A DNA stretch of 64,000 bases from Ectothiorhodospira marina (GTDB lineage: Bacteria > Pseudomonadota > Gammaproteobacteria > Ectothiorhodospirales > Ectothiorhodospiraceae), in the NCBI RefSeq assembly GCF_900109495.1, contig NZ_FOAA01000012.1, positions 1 through 64,000 on the forward strand, in the 5' to 3' direction. Positions 53,860 to 62,634 of the stretch are shown in pieces (position 1 is the stretch's first letter; each line of letters starts with the position of its first letter). Under the pieces are notes generated by a model. It made no database searches. It saw only the letters and a program-made list of their open reading frames with translations, and had not been told where the DNA came from. The position numbers and the translations under genes were made by a program.

Positions 53860-56086
53860 AACCCAGTATGCCTTCACTCAGGAGGTCTCCCAGTCCGGTG
53901 CCCAGACTGCCCAGACCCTTGAGGATCAGTTGAAAGTGAATGCCTTCATTATATTCGTCCTGGAGGCCGTCGGTGAGATAGCGGCGAAACACCACTCGGG
54001 CACCCCAGCAGCAGGTGTTGTACTCCAGGCCTGCCAGGATCTCCAGGTCCCGCTCATCCTCCAGACTGTAAGCCCATCGTCCCACGGCGTCCCACCGCCT
54101 GGACAGGGGCCAGGCAAAGGAGAGGTCGGTCTGGTCCAGGCGGTCTTCCTGAAACCGGTAGCCCAGATTGACCACGCGGTTGCCATCCTCCCGGTATTGC
54201 AGATGCGCGGTGCGGCGCTCGGTCTGTTCCCGGTGTGGATCCCATTGAGTCGTGCCCCGTACGCTCCAGTTGGCGTCAGGTCGCCAGGCGGCCTCTGCCA
54301 CGATGGAGGAACTGTTGTCGGTGAGGGGCGGGTCCCCGGGTTCTGACCGCACGCGGCGGTCCTCGAAATAATGAACCTGTCCAAGGCTCACCCGGAAGCG
54401 TTCGATCCCCGTGCCCGCGTCCACCACCCGGCTGGTCAAGGCCGTGGTCAGCTGGTTCGCATCAGCGACCCGGTCCGGGCCGCTGAAGCTCTGGTCCCGG
54501 AATAGCTGGTCGAAGTTGAAACCGTATTCCGAGGTGTCGAACCGGGGGAGGTCGTCCTGATCCCGGTAGGGGGTGTAGCGGTAGAACAGTCGTGGCTCCA
54601 GCGTCTGGAAGCGGTCTTCGCCCAGTGGACGATCGAAGAACAGTCCCGCGTCCACACTGGTGACCGGCAGGTTTCTCTGCAGCGAAGGGTCGGTCCCTGC
54701 CGGTTGTCCTTCCAGATCATAGTGCGTGAAACGATACCGTACCCGGGGAGTCAGGAACCAGGCTGCGCCCCGCAGGGGCAGGCTGGCCTCGGGCATGATA
54801 TCAGTGCGTTGCCCGGTAATGCTGTCGCGGCGGTCAAAGCTGACCCATTCGGCACGCATGCCCAGGTCGATGCCGTAGGCGGATTGTGGCCAGCTGCCGT
54901 GGTAAAGGAACTGCGGCAGGCGCTTGTACGGCTGGTTCGGGTCGACGATGCTGTCGTCCACGGTCTGGTAGTCCTCCAGGCGGGCCAGTAAATTCCAGTG
55001 ACTGGCGTGGTAGCTCAGGTCGGCGCGTCGCTCCAGGTGGGTGGTGCTGGTGTCGCTGAGGGAGTTTCCGAAGTCTGACAGGTAGTCGGCATCGGACACG
55101 TCCGAGCCTTCGGTATGCAGGCGCAGCCGCGAGGTGGGACGCCATTGCTGATCCCATATGAACAGACTGCGGTCGTTCCCGTACACACTGTCGTCCGGGA
55201 GGTATTCCAGATCAAATTCCCCTGCGGAACTCTGGGAAAGATGCCGGTACTGGGCGCCCAGCATGGTGCCCCGACGACCCAGGTAACGAGGGGCCAGGAT
55301 GGCGTCCCGGTGGGGGGCCAGGTTGAAGTAATAGGGAATCTCCACATCCAGTCCGGTGGAGTCGGCATTGCCGATGCTGGGCAGCAGCAGCCCTGACTGG
55401 CGCCGGTCGTCGATGGGGAAGTTGATCCAGGGGGTGTATAGCAAGGGAACCCGGTGAAAGCGCAAGAGCACGTTGCGGGCGGTGCCTCGGCCGGTGTCCT
55501 GGTTCAGGTCCACCCGGCTGGCGGTGAGTTGCCAGTCCTGGCGACCCGGATCGCAGGTGGTGTAGCTGGCATGGTTGAGGCGAAAGCGCTCGGCACCGCG
55601 GGGTTCGATGGTGCGTGCCTTCCCCCGGGCGTGCCGGGGCTGAAAGAAGTATTCCACCTCTTCGAATCGGCCCTTTTCGGAATCCAGGTACAGATGGCCG
55701 GCGCTGCTGTCGAAGCTGAGCCCCGCCCTGTCCTCGAAAGTGACGTTGCCTGTGGCCTCCAGATAATCCCGGGCCTTCTCGTACTCGAAGCGGTTGGCGG
55801 TAAGGGTGCGCGTACTCTGGAATACCTCGACATTTCCTTCCAGGCGCGAGACCCCCTCACGGTCCAGAACGGCCTTGTCTGCCCGGAAACGCAGTTGTCC
55901 ATCATCGGGGTAGGTGGTGTCCGGGGCGGGCGGGTGGTAATCGCACAGGGCCCATTCATCCGCCAGGGCTGGCGTGATGGCAACATGAATGCACAATATC
56001 AGCGAGGGCGCGTGTCGGTACACGGTGGCGAGTCCGATCAACGGGGGTGGTTCCGGTGCTGTTCCCTCAGCACCGGCGGGGGGCAT
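53843..56086 (-). CDS. lptD: LPS-assembly outer-membrane protein LptD
   Basis: LptD inserts lipopolysaccharide into the outer leaflet. The 747-aa protein has a signal peptide (cleavage near TPALA-D, residue 42), an OstA-type N-terminal domain (RLEGNVEVFQSTRTLTANRFEYEK) and a C-terminal beta-barrel with aromatic strands. The four cysteines known to form disulfides in E. coli are present: Cys48, Cys178 and adjacent Cys692-Cys693. I place the start at the ATG at 56086, 10 bases after the adk stop; the longer frame lies inside adk. The 3' end overlaps surA by 17 bp. Confidence 0.94.
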   Translation of the reverse strand: MPPAGAEGTAPEPPPLIGLATVYRHAPSLILCIHVAITPALADEWALCDYHPPAPDTTYPDDGQLRFRADKAVLDREGVSRLEGNVEVFQSTRTLTANRFEYEKARDYLEATGNVTFEDRAGLSFDSSAGHLYLDSEKGRFEEVEYFFQPRHARGKARTIEPRGAERFRLNHASYTTCDPGRQDWQLTASRVDLNQDTGRGTARNVLLRFHRVPLLYTPWINFPIDDRRQSGLLLPSIGNADSTGLDVEIPYYFNLAPHRDAILAPRYLGRRGTMLGAQYRHLSQSSAGEFDLEYLPDDSVYGNDRSLFIWDQQWRPTSRLRLHTEGSDVSDADYLSDFGNSLSDTSTTHLERRADLSYHASHWNLLARLEDYQTVDDSIVDPNQPYKRLPQFLYHGSWPQSAYGIDLGMRAEWVSFDRRDSITGQRTDIMPEASLPLRGAAWFLTPRVRYRFTHYDLEGQPAGTDPSLQRNLPVTSVDAGLFFDRPLGEDRFQTLEPRLFYRYTPYRDQDDLPRFDTSEYGFNFDQLFRDQSFSGPDRVADANQLTTALTSRVVDAGTGIERFRVSLGQVHYFEDRRVRSEPGDPPLTDNSSSIVAEAAWRPDANWSVRGTTQWDPHREQTERRTAHLQYREDGNRVVNLGYRFQEDRLDQTDLSFAWPLSRRWDAVGRWAYSLEDERDLEILAGLEYNTCCWGARVVFRRYLTDGLQDEYNEGIHFQLILKGLGSLGTGLGDLLSEGILGYEDDY

Positions 56087-56096
56087 GTCAGGGCCT

Positions 56097-56759
56097 TCAG
56101 GCCTTCGGGCCGCCCACAGACTCAAGCACCTTGGAAACCTCCTTGAAGATGTCCTCGATTTCACCTTCCCCCTTGACGGTGTGCAGCAGGTCCTTGTCCC
56201 GGTAGTATTCCACCAGGGGCTCGGTCTGAGCCTGGTAGACTTTCAGGCGGCTGCCGATGGTCTCTTCGTTGTCATCGGAGCGGTGCTTGAGTTCACCACC
56301 GCACAGATCACAGACGCCCTCCTGGCGGGGCGGATGCGTGTAGCTGTTGAACACCGCGCCACAGGAAGCGCAGGTGAGACGACCGGTAAGCCGCTGCATC
56401 AGGCTCTCGAAGTCCACATGAATGAGCACGGCAGCATCCAGGGGCTGACCCAGATCGGTGAGCATTTCATCCAGGCTGCCGGCCTGGTTGAGGTTGCGGG
56501 GGAAGCCGTCCAGGATGTAGCCACGCTGGGTGTCCGGCATGGCCAGACGCTCGCGGATCATGCCCAGCACCACGTCGTCGGTGACCAGTTCGCCGGCGTC
56601 CATGGCGGCCTTGGCCTTCTGACCCAGGGGGGTGCCCGCGGACACCGCGGCGCGCAACAGGTCACCGGTGGAGATCTGCGGAACCTTGTAACGCTCCATG
56701 ATCAGTTTGGACTGGGTTCCCTTGCCGGAACCGGGAGCGCCCAACAGGACGATACGCAT
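56097..56759 (-). CDS. adk: Adenylate kinase with zinc-type lid
   Basis: Adk balances AMP, ADP and ATP. The 220-aa long-form protein has the P-loop LLGAPGSGKGTQ, GYILDGFPRNLNQA and a lid carrying four cysteines, C130-C133 and C150-C153 (CASC...CDLC), which bind zinc in Gram-positive enzymes. Many gammaproteobacterial Adks, including that of E. coli, have a hydrogen-bonding network there instead. The gene directly precedes lptD and is divergent from ppa. Confidence 0.96.
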   Translation of the reverse strand: MRIVLLGAPGSGKGTQSKLIMERYKVPQISTGDLLRAAVSAGTPLGQKAKAAMDAGELVTDDVVLGMIRERLAMPDTQRGYILDGFPRNLNQAGSLDEMLTDLGQPLDAAVLIHVDFESLMQRLTGRLTCASCGAVFNSYTHPPRQEGVCDLCGGELKHRSDDNEETIGSRLKVYQAQTEPLVEYYRDKDLLHTVKGEGEIEDIFKEVSKVLESVGGPKA

Positions 56760-56894
56760 GGTATTTCCCCTTTAGCTTAGAGCTTGTTTTAAGCGATTTA
56801 TTCAAGACAATAGGCCGAGACTTATACCTGCTCCAGCCATTGGGGTGCAACCACCCCCCACTGGATTCATGCTTTTCGCAGCGCGTCATACCGT

Positions 56895-56906
56895 TATAAT
56901 GCCGCG
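56895..56906 (+). promoter_or_regulatory. -10 box and discriminator of ppa
   Basis: TATAAT at 56895-56900 followed by GCCGCG repeats the exact 12 bases of the rpsP promoter. The -35 is weak (CTTTTC near 56872). The ppa ATG is 38 bases further on, with GGAGTAAAG as a ribosome site. Confidence 0.65.
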
Positions 56907-56937
56907 TCCGTTTTCAACCCATCTGGAGTAAAGCAAC

Positions 56938-57471
56938 ATGAATATAGACAATATTCCTGCCGGCAAGGACCTGCCCAATGATGTGAACGTGATCATCGAG
57001 ATCCCGGCCCAGGCCTCGCCGGTGAAATATGAAGTGGACAAGGACAGCGGCGCGCTGCTGGTGGACCGCTTCATGGCCACGCCCATGTTCTACCCTTGCA
57101 ACTACGGCTTTATCCCCCACACCCTCTCCGATGACGGGGATCCGGTGGATGTGCTGGTCATGACCCCGCATCCGCTGCTCAGCGGCAGTGTGATCCGTTC
57201 TCGCCCCGTGGGCATGCTCAGGATGACCGATGAGGCGGGTGAAGACGCCAAGCTGCTGGCCGTGCCCGTGTCCAAGCTCTATCCCGAGTACGATCGTATC
57301 CAGGGGCCTGATGATGTTTCGCCGTTGCTGCTGGACCAGATCAAGCATTTCTTCGAGCATTACAAGGAACTGGAGCCCAATAAATGGGTCAAGGTGGAAG
57401 GCTGGGAAGGCGTGGACGCCGCCCGTGCGGAGATCGAGTCCTCCGTCAAGCGCTTCCAGCAGAAGGGCTGA
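56938..57471 (+). CDS. ppa: Inorganic pyrophosphatase
   Basis: Ppa hydrolyses pyrophosphate made in biosynthesis. The 177-aa family I enzyme has [36 protein letters not shown] with the metal aspartates, and GPDDV...FFEHYKELE. It matches the 175-aa E. coli enzyme. It lies divergent from adk. Confidence 0.97.
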   Translation: MNIDNIPAGKDLPNDVNVIIEIPAQASPVKYEVDKDSGALLVDRFMATPMFYPCNYGFIPHTLSDDGDPVDVLVMTPHPLLSGSVIRSRPVGMLRMTDEAGEDAKLLAVPVSKLYPEYDRIQGPDDVSPLLLDQIKHFFEHYKELEPNKWVKVEGWEGVDAARAEIESSVKRFQQKG

Positions 57472-57575
57472 CCTGAACGGTTCCGTGGGGTGCAGCATCC
57501 CGCGAGGGATTGCGCGCCCCGCGTGGGTCGTGAGTATTGTGTAATCCCGCACGTATCCCCGGAATCCGCAAGCCC

Positions 57576-59423
57576 ATGCCGGTGCGCCAACCCCTCAAGA
57601 ATCACTACCAGGAAAAGAGGCTGTTCCTTGCCCGAGTGGTGATCCTGATGGTGATGGTCACCTTGCTGTTCGGGATTGTCAGTGCGCGTCTGGGTCACTT
57701 GCAGGTGGCCAGTTATTCTCATTTTTCCACGCTGTCCCAGAACAATCGCGTGCGCCTGGAGGCGCTGCCGCCGCCCCGAGGGCTGATCTTCGATCGCAAT
57801 GGGGTGGTGCTGGCGGAGAACCGTCCGGCCTATCAGCTGGAGGTCACTCCGGAGCAGGTGACGGACATGGATGCCACCCTGGAGCAACTCGCCCGGATCG
57901 TGCATCTGGAAGAGGCGCGCATCGAGCGATTTCGCCGTATGCTGAAGGGCAAGCGTCCCTTCCAGGCTGTTCCACTGAAGCTCAATCTCACGGACGAAGA
58001 GTTGGCCAACTTTGCGGTCAACCGGCACCGCTTCCCTGGGGTGGATGTGGAGGCGCGGGTGGCCCGGCATTATCCTCAAGGCGCTTCGCTGGCCCATGTA
58101 CTGGGGTATGTGGGGCGCATCGACGAGCGGGAGCTGGCCCGCATCGATACCCAACGTTATGCCGGCACCACGCATATCGGCAAGCTGGGGATTGAACGCT
58201 TTTACGAGAGCCAGCTCCACGGACACGTGGGCTTCCAGAAGGTGGAGGTGAATGCCCAGGGGCGCACGCTGCGGGTATTGGAGCGGGAGCCGGCCACGCC
58301 GGGACGGGATCTGGTGCTGAGCCTGGATGTGCGCCTGCAGCGGGCGGCGGAAGAGATCCTGGACGGGTACGCCGGCGCTATCGTGGCCATGGATCCGCGC
58401 AATGGCGAGGTGCTGGCCATGGTCAGTATGCCGAGCTTCGATCCCAATCTCTTTGTCCATGGCATCTCGCGGTCCGTGTTTCAGGAACTGCGTACCCATC
58501 GGCGTCAACCCCTGTTCAACCGGGCGTTGTCCGGACAGTATCCCCCCGGGTCCACCCTCAAACCCGTGGTGGGACTGGCGGGTCTGGAGCATGGGGTGAC
58601 CACGGCCGAGCGCACCATGTACTCCCCGGGCTATTACACCCTGCCCAATGATACCCGGCGTTACCGTGACTGGCGCTATCACGGGACGGTGAATCTGGAT
58701 CGGGCCATTGCCCAATCGTCCGATGTGTATTTCTATGATCTGGGCCACAAACTGGGGATTGATCGCATGTCGTCGTTTCTGGGGCGCTTTGGTCTCGGTG
58801 AGCGTACTGGCATCGACAGCACGGGCGAGCGCCAGGGCCTGCTGCCCAGCCGCGAATGGAAACGGGCCACGTACAACCAGCCCTGGTATCCCGGCGAGAC
58901 ACTCATCACCGCCATTGGCCAGGGGTATATGCTCACCACACCCCTGCAACTGACCTCTTTGACCAGCACGCTGGCGATGCGCGGGGAACGGGTGCGCCCG
59001 CACCTGCTGCGGGGGCACATCCAGGGCGACGGGGGAGAACTGGCGCTGGACGAGTCCGAGCCGCTGGCCCCGGTGCAGGTCAGTCGCCCGGAATACTGGG
59101 ATCAGGTACGCGAGCCCATGGAGCATGTGCTGCACCGGGCCCGGGGCACGGCTCATTCCTCGGCCGGCCAGGATGCGGCCTATCGTATTGCCGGCAAGAC
59201 CGGCACCTCACAGGTCTTCGGTCTGGGGGAGGAAGAGGAATATGATGAGGATGAGTTGGCGATGCATCTCCATGACCATGCGTTGTTCATCGGTTATGCC
59301 CCTGCCGACGACCCCCGGATTGCTGTGGCGGTGATCGTTGAGCACGGTGGCAGTGGTGGCCGGGTGGCGGCCCCCATGGCCCGCAAGGTCATGGACTACT
59401 ACCTTCTGGAGATGGAATCCTGA
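57576..59423 (+). CDS. mrdA: Penicillin-binding protein 2, elongasome transpeptidase
   Basis: PBP2 cross-links peptidoglycan during cell elongation, partnering RodA. The 615-aa protein has one N-terminal membrane segment (FLARVVILMVMVTLLFGIVS), a dimerisation domain with PPRGLIFDRNGVVLAENRP, and a transpeptidase domain with PPGSTLKPVVGLAGLE (SxxK serine), AQSSDVYFYDLG (SSD) and AGKTGTSQV (KTG). The start is the ATG at 57576 (MPVRQPLKNHYQEKR). It overlaps rodA by one base. Confidence 0.96.
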   Translation: MPVRQPLKNHYQEKRLFLARVVILMVMVTLLFGIVSARLGHLQVASYSHFSTLSQNNRVRLEALPPPRGLIFDRNGVVLAENRPAYQLEVTPEQVTDMDATLEQLARIVHLEEARIERFRRMLKGKRPFQAVPLKLNLTDEELANFAVNRHRFPGVDVEARVARHYPQGASLAHVLGYVGRIDERELARIDTQRYAGTTHIGKLGIERFYESQLHGHVGFQKVEVNAQGRTLRVLEREPATPGRDLVLSLDVRLQRAAEEILDGYAGAIVAMDPRNGEVLAMVSMPSFDPNLFVHGISRSVFQELRTHRRQPLFNRALSGQYPPGSTLKPVVGLAGLEHGVTTAERTMYSPGYYTLPNDTRRYRDWRYHGTVNLDRAIAQSSDVYFYDLGHKLGIDRMSSFLGRFGLGERTGIDSTGERQGLLPSREWKRATYNQPWYPGETLITAIGQGYMLTTPLQLTSLTSTLAMRGERVRPHLLRGHIQGDGGELALDESEPLAPVQVSRPEYWDQVREPMEHVLHRARGTAHSSAGQDAAYRIAGKTGTSQVFGLGEEEEYDEDELAMHLHDHALFIGYAPADDPRIAVAVIVEHGGSGGRVAAPMARKVMDYYLLEMES

Positions 59424-60541
59424 TGTTTCACACCGCTGCCGCCGAGGTCAGTCCCGGGCGTCAGATCCTGCGCGCCCTGCACCTGGACCTGCCGTTGTTG
59501 GGGGGGATCTCCCTCTTGCTGGCCCTGGGTTTCGTGGTGCTCTACAGCGCCAGCGGCGAGAACCTGGATATGTTGCAACGCCAGGGTGTCCGGGTGGCCC
59601 TGGCCTTTGGTGTGCTCATGCTACTGGCGCAGATCCCCCATCATCACCTGCGTCAGTGGTCGCCCTGGGTGTATCTGATGGGCGTGTTGCTGCTGGTCCT
59701 GGTGATGTTTTTCGGGGAAATGGGCAAGGGGGCCCAACGCTGGCTGGATCTGGGCCTGATCCGGTTTCAGCCCTCGGAATTCATGAAGCTGGCCGTTCCC
59801 ATGATGGTGGCCTGGTATTTCGCCGATCGCCCCCTGCCGCCGCGCCTGCGGGAGCTGGTCGTGGCGGGGGTGGTGGTGGCCGTCCCGGCGGGGTTGATTG
59901 CCCAGCAGCCGGATCTGGGCACGGCCCTGCTGGTGAGCGGGGCGGGCCTGCTGGTGATCTTCCTGGCGGGCATCCGCTGGCGGGTGCTCCTGGGGTTGGG
60001 GGCGCTGGCCGTGGCAGCGGCGCCCCTGCTGTGGCACTTCATGCAGGACTACCAGCGTCGACGGGTACTCACTCTGCTCAATCCGGAGAGTGATCCGCTG
60101 GGGGCGGGCTATCACATCATCCAGTCCAAGATTGCCATCGGCTCAGGCGGGGTCTACGGCAAGGGCTGGCTGAATGGTACCCAGTCCCAGTTGGAGTTTC
60201 TGCCTGAGCGTTCCACTGATTTCATCTTTGCTGTTTATGCTGAGGAATTCGGTCTGCTGGGGGTGCTGGTGCTCCTGGCCCTGTATCTTTTCGTGATCTT
60301 CCGCGGGTTGATCATCGCCGTGCGGGCCCAGGATACCTATGCGCGTCTGCTGGCTGGCAGTTTGAGCGTGACCTTCTTCATTTATGTGTTCGTGAACACC
60401 GGCATGGTGATCGGGCTGCTGCCGGTGGTGGGGGTGCCGTTGCCCCTGTTCAGTTATGGCGGGACATCCCTCGTGACCCTGATGGCGGCATTCGGTATTC
60501 TCATGTCCATCCATTCCCATCGCAGACTGCTGGCCCGATGA
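59423..60541 (+). CDS. rodA: SEDS glycosyltransferase RodA
   Basis: RodA polymerises lipid II glycan strands in the elongasome. The 372-aa protein has about ten membrane segments, including WLDLGLIRFQPSEFMKLAVPM and the conserved LGAGYHIIQSKIAIGSGGVYGKGW...FLPERSTDFIFAVYAEEFG loop with the catalytic Asp, and ends LPLFSYGGTSLVTLMAAFGILMS. It is coupled to mrdA (one-base overlap) and mltB (four-base overlap). Confidence 0.97.
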   Translation: MFHTAAAEVSPGRQILRALHLDLPLLGGISLLLALGFVVLYSASGENLDMLQRQGVRVALAFGVLMLLAQIPHHHLRQWSPWVYLMGVLLLVLVMFFGEMGKGAQRWLDLGLIRFQPSEFMKLAVPMMVAWYFADRPLPPRLRELVVAGVVVAVPAGLIAQQPDLGTALLVSGAGLLVIFLAGIRWRVLLGLGALAVAAAPLLWHFMQDYQRRRVLTLLNPESDPLGAGYHIIQSKIAIGSGGVYGKGWLNGTQSQLEFLPERSTDFIFAVYAEEFGLLGVLVLLALYLFVIFRGLIIAVRAQDTYARLLAGSLSVTFFIYVFVNTGMVIGLLPVVGVPLPLFSYGGTSLVTLMAAFGILMSIHSHRRLLAR

Positions 60542-61629
60542 GTTTCCCCCTACCCCCCTTGGTGACCCTGATGCGCGGTTCCCTCTCAAGCCCGGCCCTG
60601 CGGGTGATGACCCTGATCATGGGGTTGTGTTTCCTGTTCGCCTTCATTTCCGGCGTGAGCGAGGCCTCACCGCGCTTCAAGGCGGGTGATCCCGCCTATC
60701 TGGAACGAGACGAGGTACAGCGCTTCATCGAGGCGCGGGTGGAAGAGGGGTTTGATGAGGATGAACTGCGCGCACTGTTCGCGGGTGCCGACGGGCTGCA
60801 GCGGGTGCTGGACCTGATCTCCACCCCGGCGGAGGCCCGGCCCTGGAAGGATTATCGACCCATTTTTCTCACCCGCGAGCGTATCCAGGCGGGGGTGCGT
60901 TTCTGGGAGGCGCATGAATCCACCCTGCTAAGGGCCCAGGAGCGTTTTCGGGTCAACCCGGACATCATCGTCGCCATCATCGGTGTGGAGACCTTCTACG
61001 GCCGCCATGCCGGTGGATTCCCGGTCTTTGATGCCCTGGTGACCCTGGGGTTTGATTACCCGCCCCGGGCCGATTTCTTCCGCTCCGAACTGGCTCATTA
61101 TCTGCGTCTTGTGAGAGAGGAAGGCCTGGATCTGCGTGCGACCCGCGGCTCCTATGCCGGGGCCATGGGCCGGGGGCAGTTCATTTCCTCAAGTTACCGC
61201 GAATACGCCGTGGACTTCGACGGCGACGGGCGCCGGGATCTGCTGGATTCCTGGCCCGATGCCATCGGCAGCGTGGCCAACTACTTCCAGCGTCATGGTT
61301 GGTCCATGGGGGCGCCCGTGGTGGTGCGTGCTCAGGTGGAAAGTGATGACTACAAGGCACTGGTGAGCCGTCCCTACCGGGCCCGGTACACGCTTGATGA
61401 GCTGGCCGAAAAAGGCGTCCGTCCGGTTTCGTCGGTGGATCCGGATGCCCGTTTCTCGGTCATCGAGCTGGAGGCAGAGGATGGCATTCAGGTGTGGCTG
61501 GGGTACGAGAATTTCTATGTGATCACCCGCTACAACCGCAGCCCCTTGTACGCCATGGCCGTGTACGAGTTGTCCCGTGAGATCCGTGAGGCGCGGGAAG
61601 CCGAATTGCGCGGAGGGGATGACACGTGA
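60538..61629 (+). CDS. mltB: Membrane-bound lytic murein transglycosylase B
   Basis: MltB cuts peptidoglycan strands to leave 1,6-anhydro ends. The 363-aa SLT_2 protein has the catalytic glutamate in VAIIGVETFYGRHAGGFPVFDAL, then YAGAMGRGQFISSSYREYAVDFDGDGRRDL and VANYFQRHGW. The N-terminus is a hydrophobic segment (LRVMTLIMGLCFLFAFISG) without a lipobox, so it is probably a periplasmic or membrane-anchored form, unlike the E. coli lipoprotein. ATGA overlaps at both ends link it to rodA and rlpA. Confidence 0.94.
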   Translation: MSFPLPPLVTLMRGSLSSPALRVMTLIMGLCFLFAFISGVSEASPRFKAGDPAYLERDEVQRFIEARVEEGFDEDELRALFAGADGLQRVLDLISTPAEARPWKDYRPIFLTRERIQAGVRFWEAHESTLLRAQERFRVNPDIIVAIIGVETFYGRHAGGFPVFDALVTLGFDYPPRADFFRSELAHYLRLVREEGLDLRATRGSYAGAMGRGQFISSSYREYAVDFDGDGRRDLLDSWPDAIGSVANYFQRHGWSMGAPVVVRAQVESDDYKALVSRPYRARYTLDELAEKGVRPVSSVDPDARFSVIELEAEDGIQVWLGYENFYVITRYNRSPLYAMAVYELSREIREAREAELRGGDDT

Positions 61630-62510
61630 ACCCTCGCGGGCCGGTGCGCGCGCTGCTGCTGGTCCTGGTGGTGGGCGTGCTGACTGCCTGTGGCGGTCCA
61701 CGGGGGCCGGTGTCCGGTGACCGGGCACCCCATCCCAGTCAGGTGCCCGATCTGGCCGCTGTTCAGGAGCCCACGCCACAGCCTGAGCCCCCCAGCCGTT
61801 ATGGTAATCCGGAGTCTTACGAGGTGTTCGGGCGGCGTTATGTCACGCTGGCCTCTGCCGAGGGCTACCGGGAGCGGGGTATCGCTTCCTGGTATGGCAC
61901 CAAGTTTCACGGTCGGCGCACCTCCAGTGGTGAGCCCTACGACATGTACGCCATGACCGCGGCCCACACGACCTTGCCGTTGCCCACCTATGCCCGGGTC
62001 ACCAATCTGGAGAACGGGCGCAGCGTGGTGGTGCGGGTGAATGACCGCGGACCCTTTGCGAATGATCGCATCATCGACCTGTCCTACGCGGCGGCGCATC
62101 GTATCGACATGATCAACCAGGGCACCGCGCGCGTGGAGGTGGAGGCCCTGGAGCCCTATCCGGTCTCGGGTGGGCAGCAGCAGGCGGCACGCCCCCCCGC
62201 GGCAACCAACGATACCGGTGAGGGGGGGCCGACCCCTGTCCCCCTGCTGCAATCGTTGCCGTCTCAGGCATCCGTTGGCCAGGTCTTTGTGCAGGTGGGC
62301 GCTTTTGCCAGTCGCATCAACGCGGAACGGCTGCAGGATCGTCTGCGGGCCCGAGGCCTGGGGCCTGTGGCCGTCACGGAAAGTCGTGTCGAGGATCGTC
62401 GCTTGTACCGGGTGCGCCTCGGGCCCAAAGTCGACGAGGCTCGGGCGGCCGAAGTCGGGCGCATCCTGGAGGGGATGGGCATCACGGATTTTCGCATCGT
62501 TTCCGATTAA
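61626..62510 (+). CDS. rlpA: Septal-ring lytic transglycosylase lipoprotein RlpA
   Basis: RlpA binds denuded glycan and in Pseudomonas cuts it. The 294-aa protein begins at GTG 61626 and has a lipobox LTAC (Cys about 22), a double-psi beta-barrel domain with GIASWYGTKFHGRRTSSGEPYD and VRVNDRGPFANDRIIDLS (acidic catalytic region), and a C-terminal SPOR domain (FVQVGAFASRINAERLQDRL). It ends 124 bp before dacA. Confidence 0.94.
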   Translation: MNPRGPVRALLLVLVVGVLTACGGPRGPVSGDRAPHPSQVPDLAAVQEPTPQPEPPSRYGNPESYEVFGRRYVTLASAEGYRERGIASWYGTKFHGRRTSSGEPYDMYAMTAAHTTLPLPTYARVTNLENGRSVVVRVNDRGPFANDRIIDLSYAAAHRIDMINQGTARVEVEALEPYPVSGGQQQAARPPAATNDTGEGGPTPVPLLQSLPSQASVGQVFVQVGAFASRINAERLQDRLRARGLGPVAVTESRVEDRRLYRVRLGPKVDEARAAEVGRILEGMGITDFRIVSD

Positions 62511-62634
62511 GGTAACCCGCGAGGAGTGGAGTGTCGCGGTGGGCCTTGGCGTGTGTCCGAACGCCACCGTCGACATGTATGATAGCCTCATTCCGTCCAG
62601 TTCCGAATCAAACCTTTCAGGTATTTGAAGAACC

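Noticed and set aside
57360-59156. 598-codon minus-strand open frame over mrdA
   Set aside because: Antisense shadow of PBP2, which shows all three penicillin-binding motifs.
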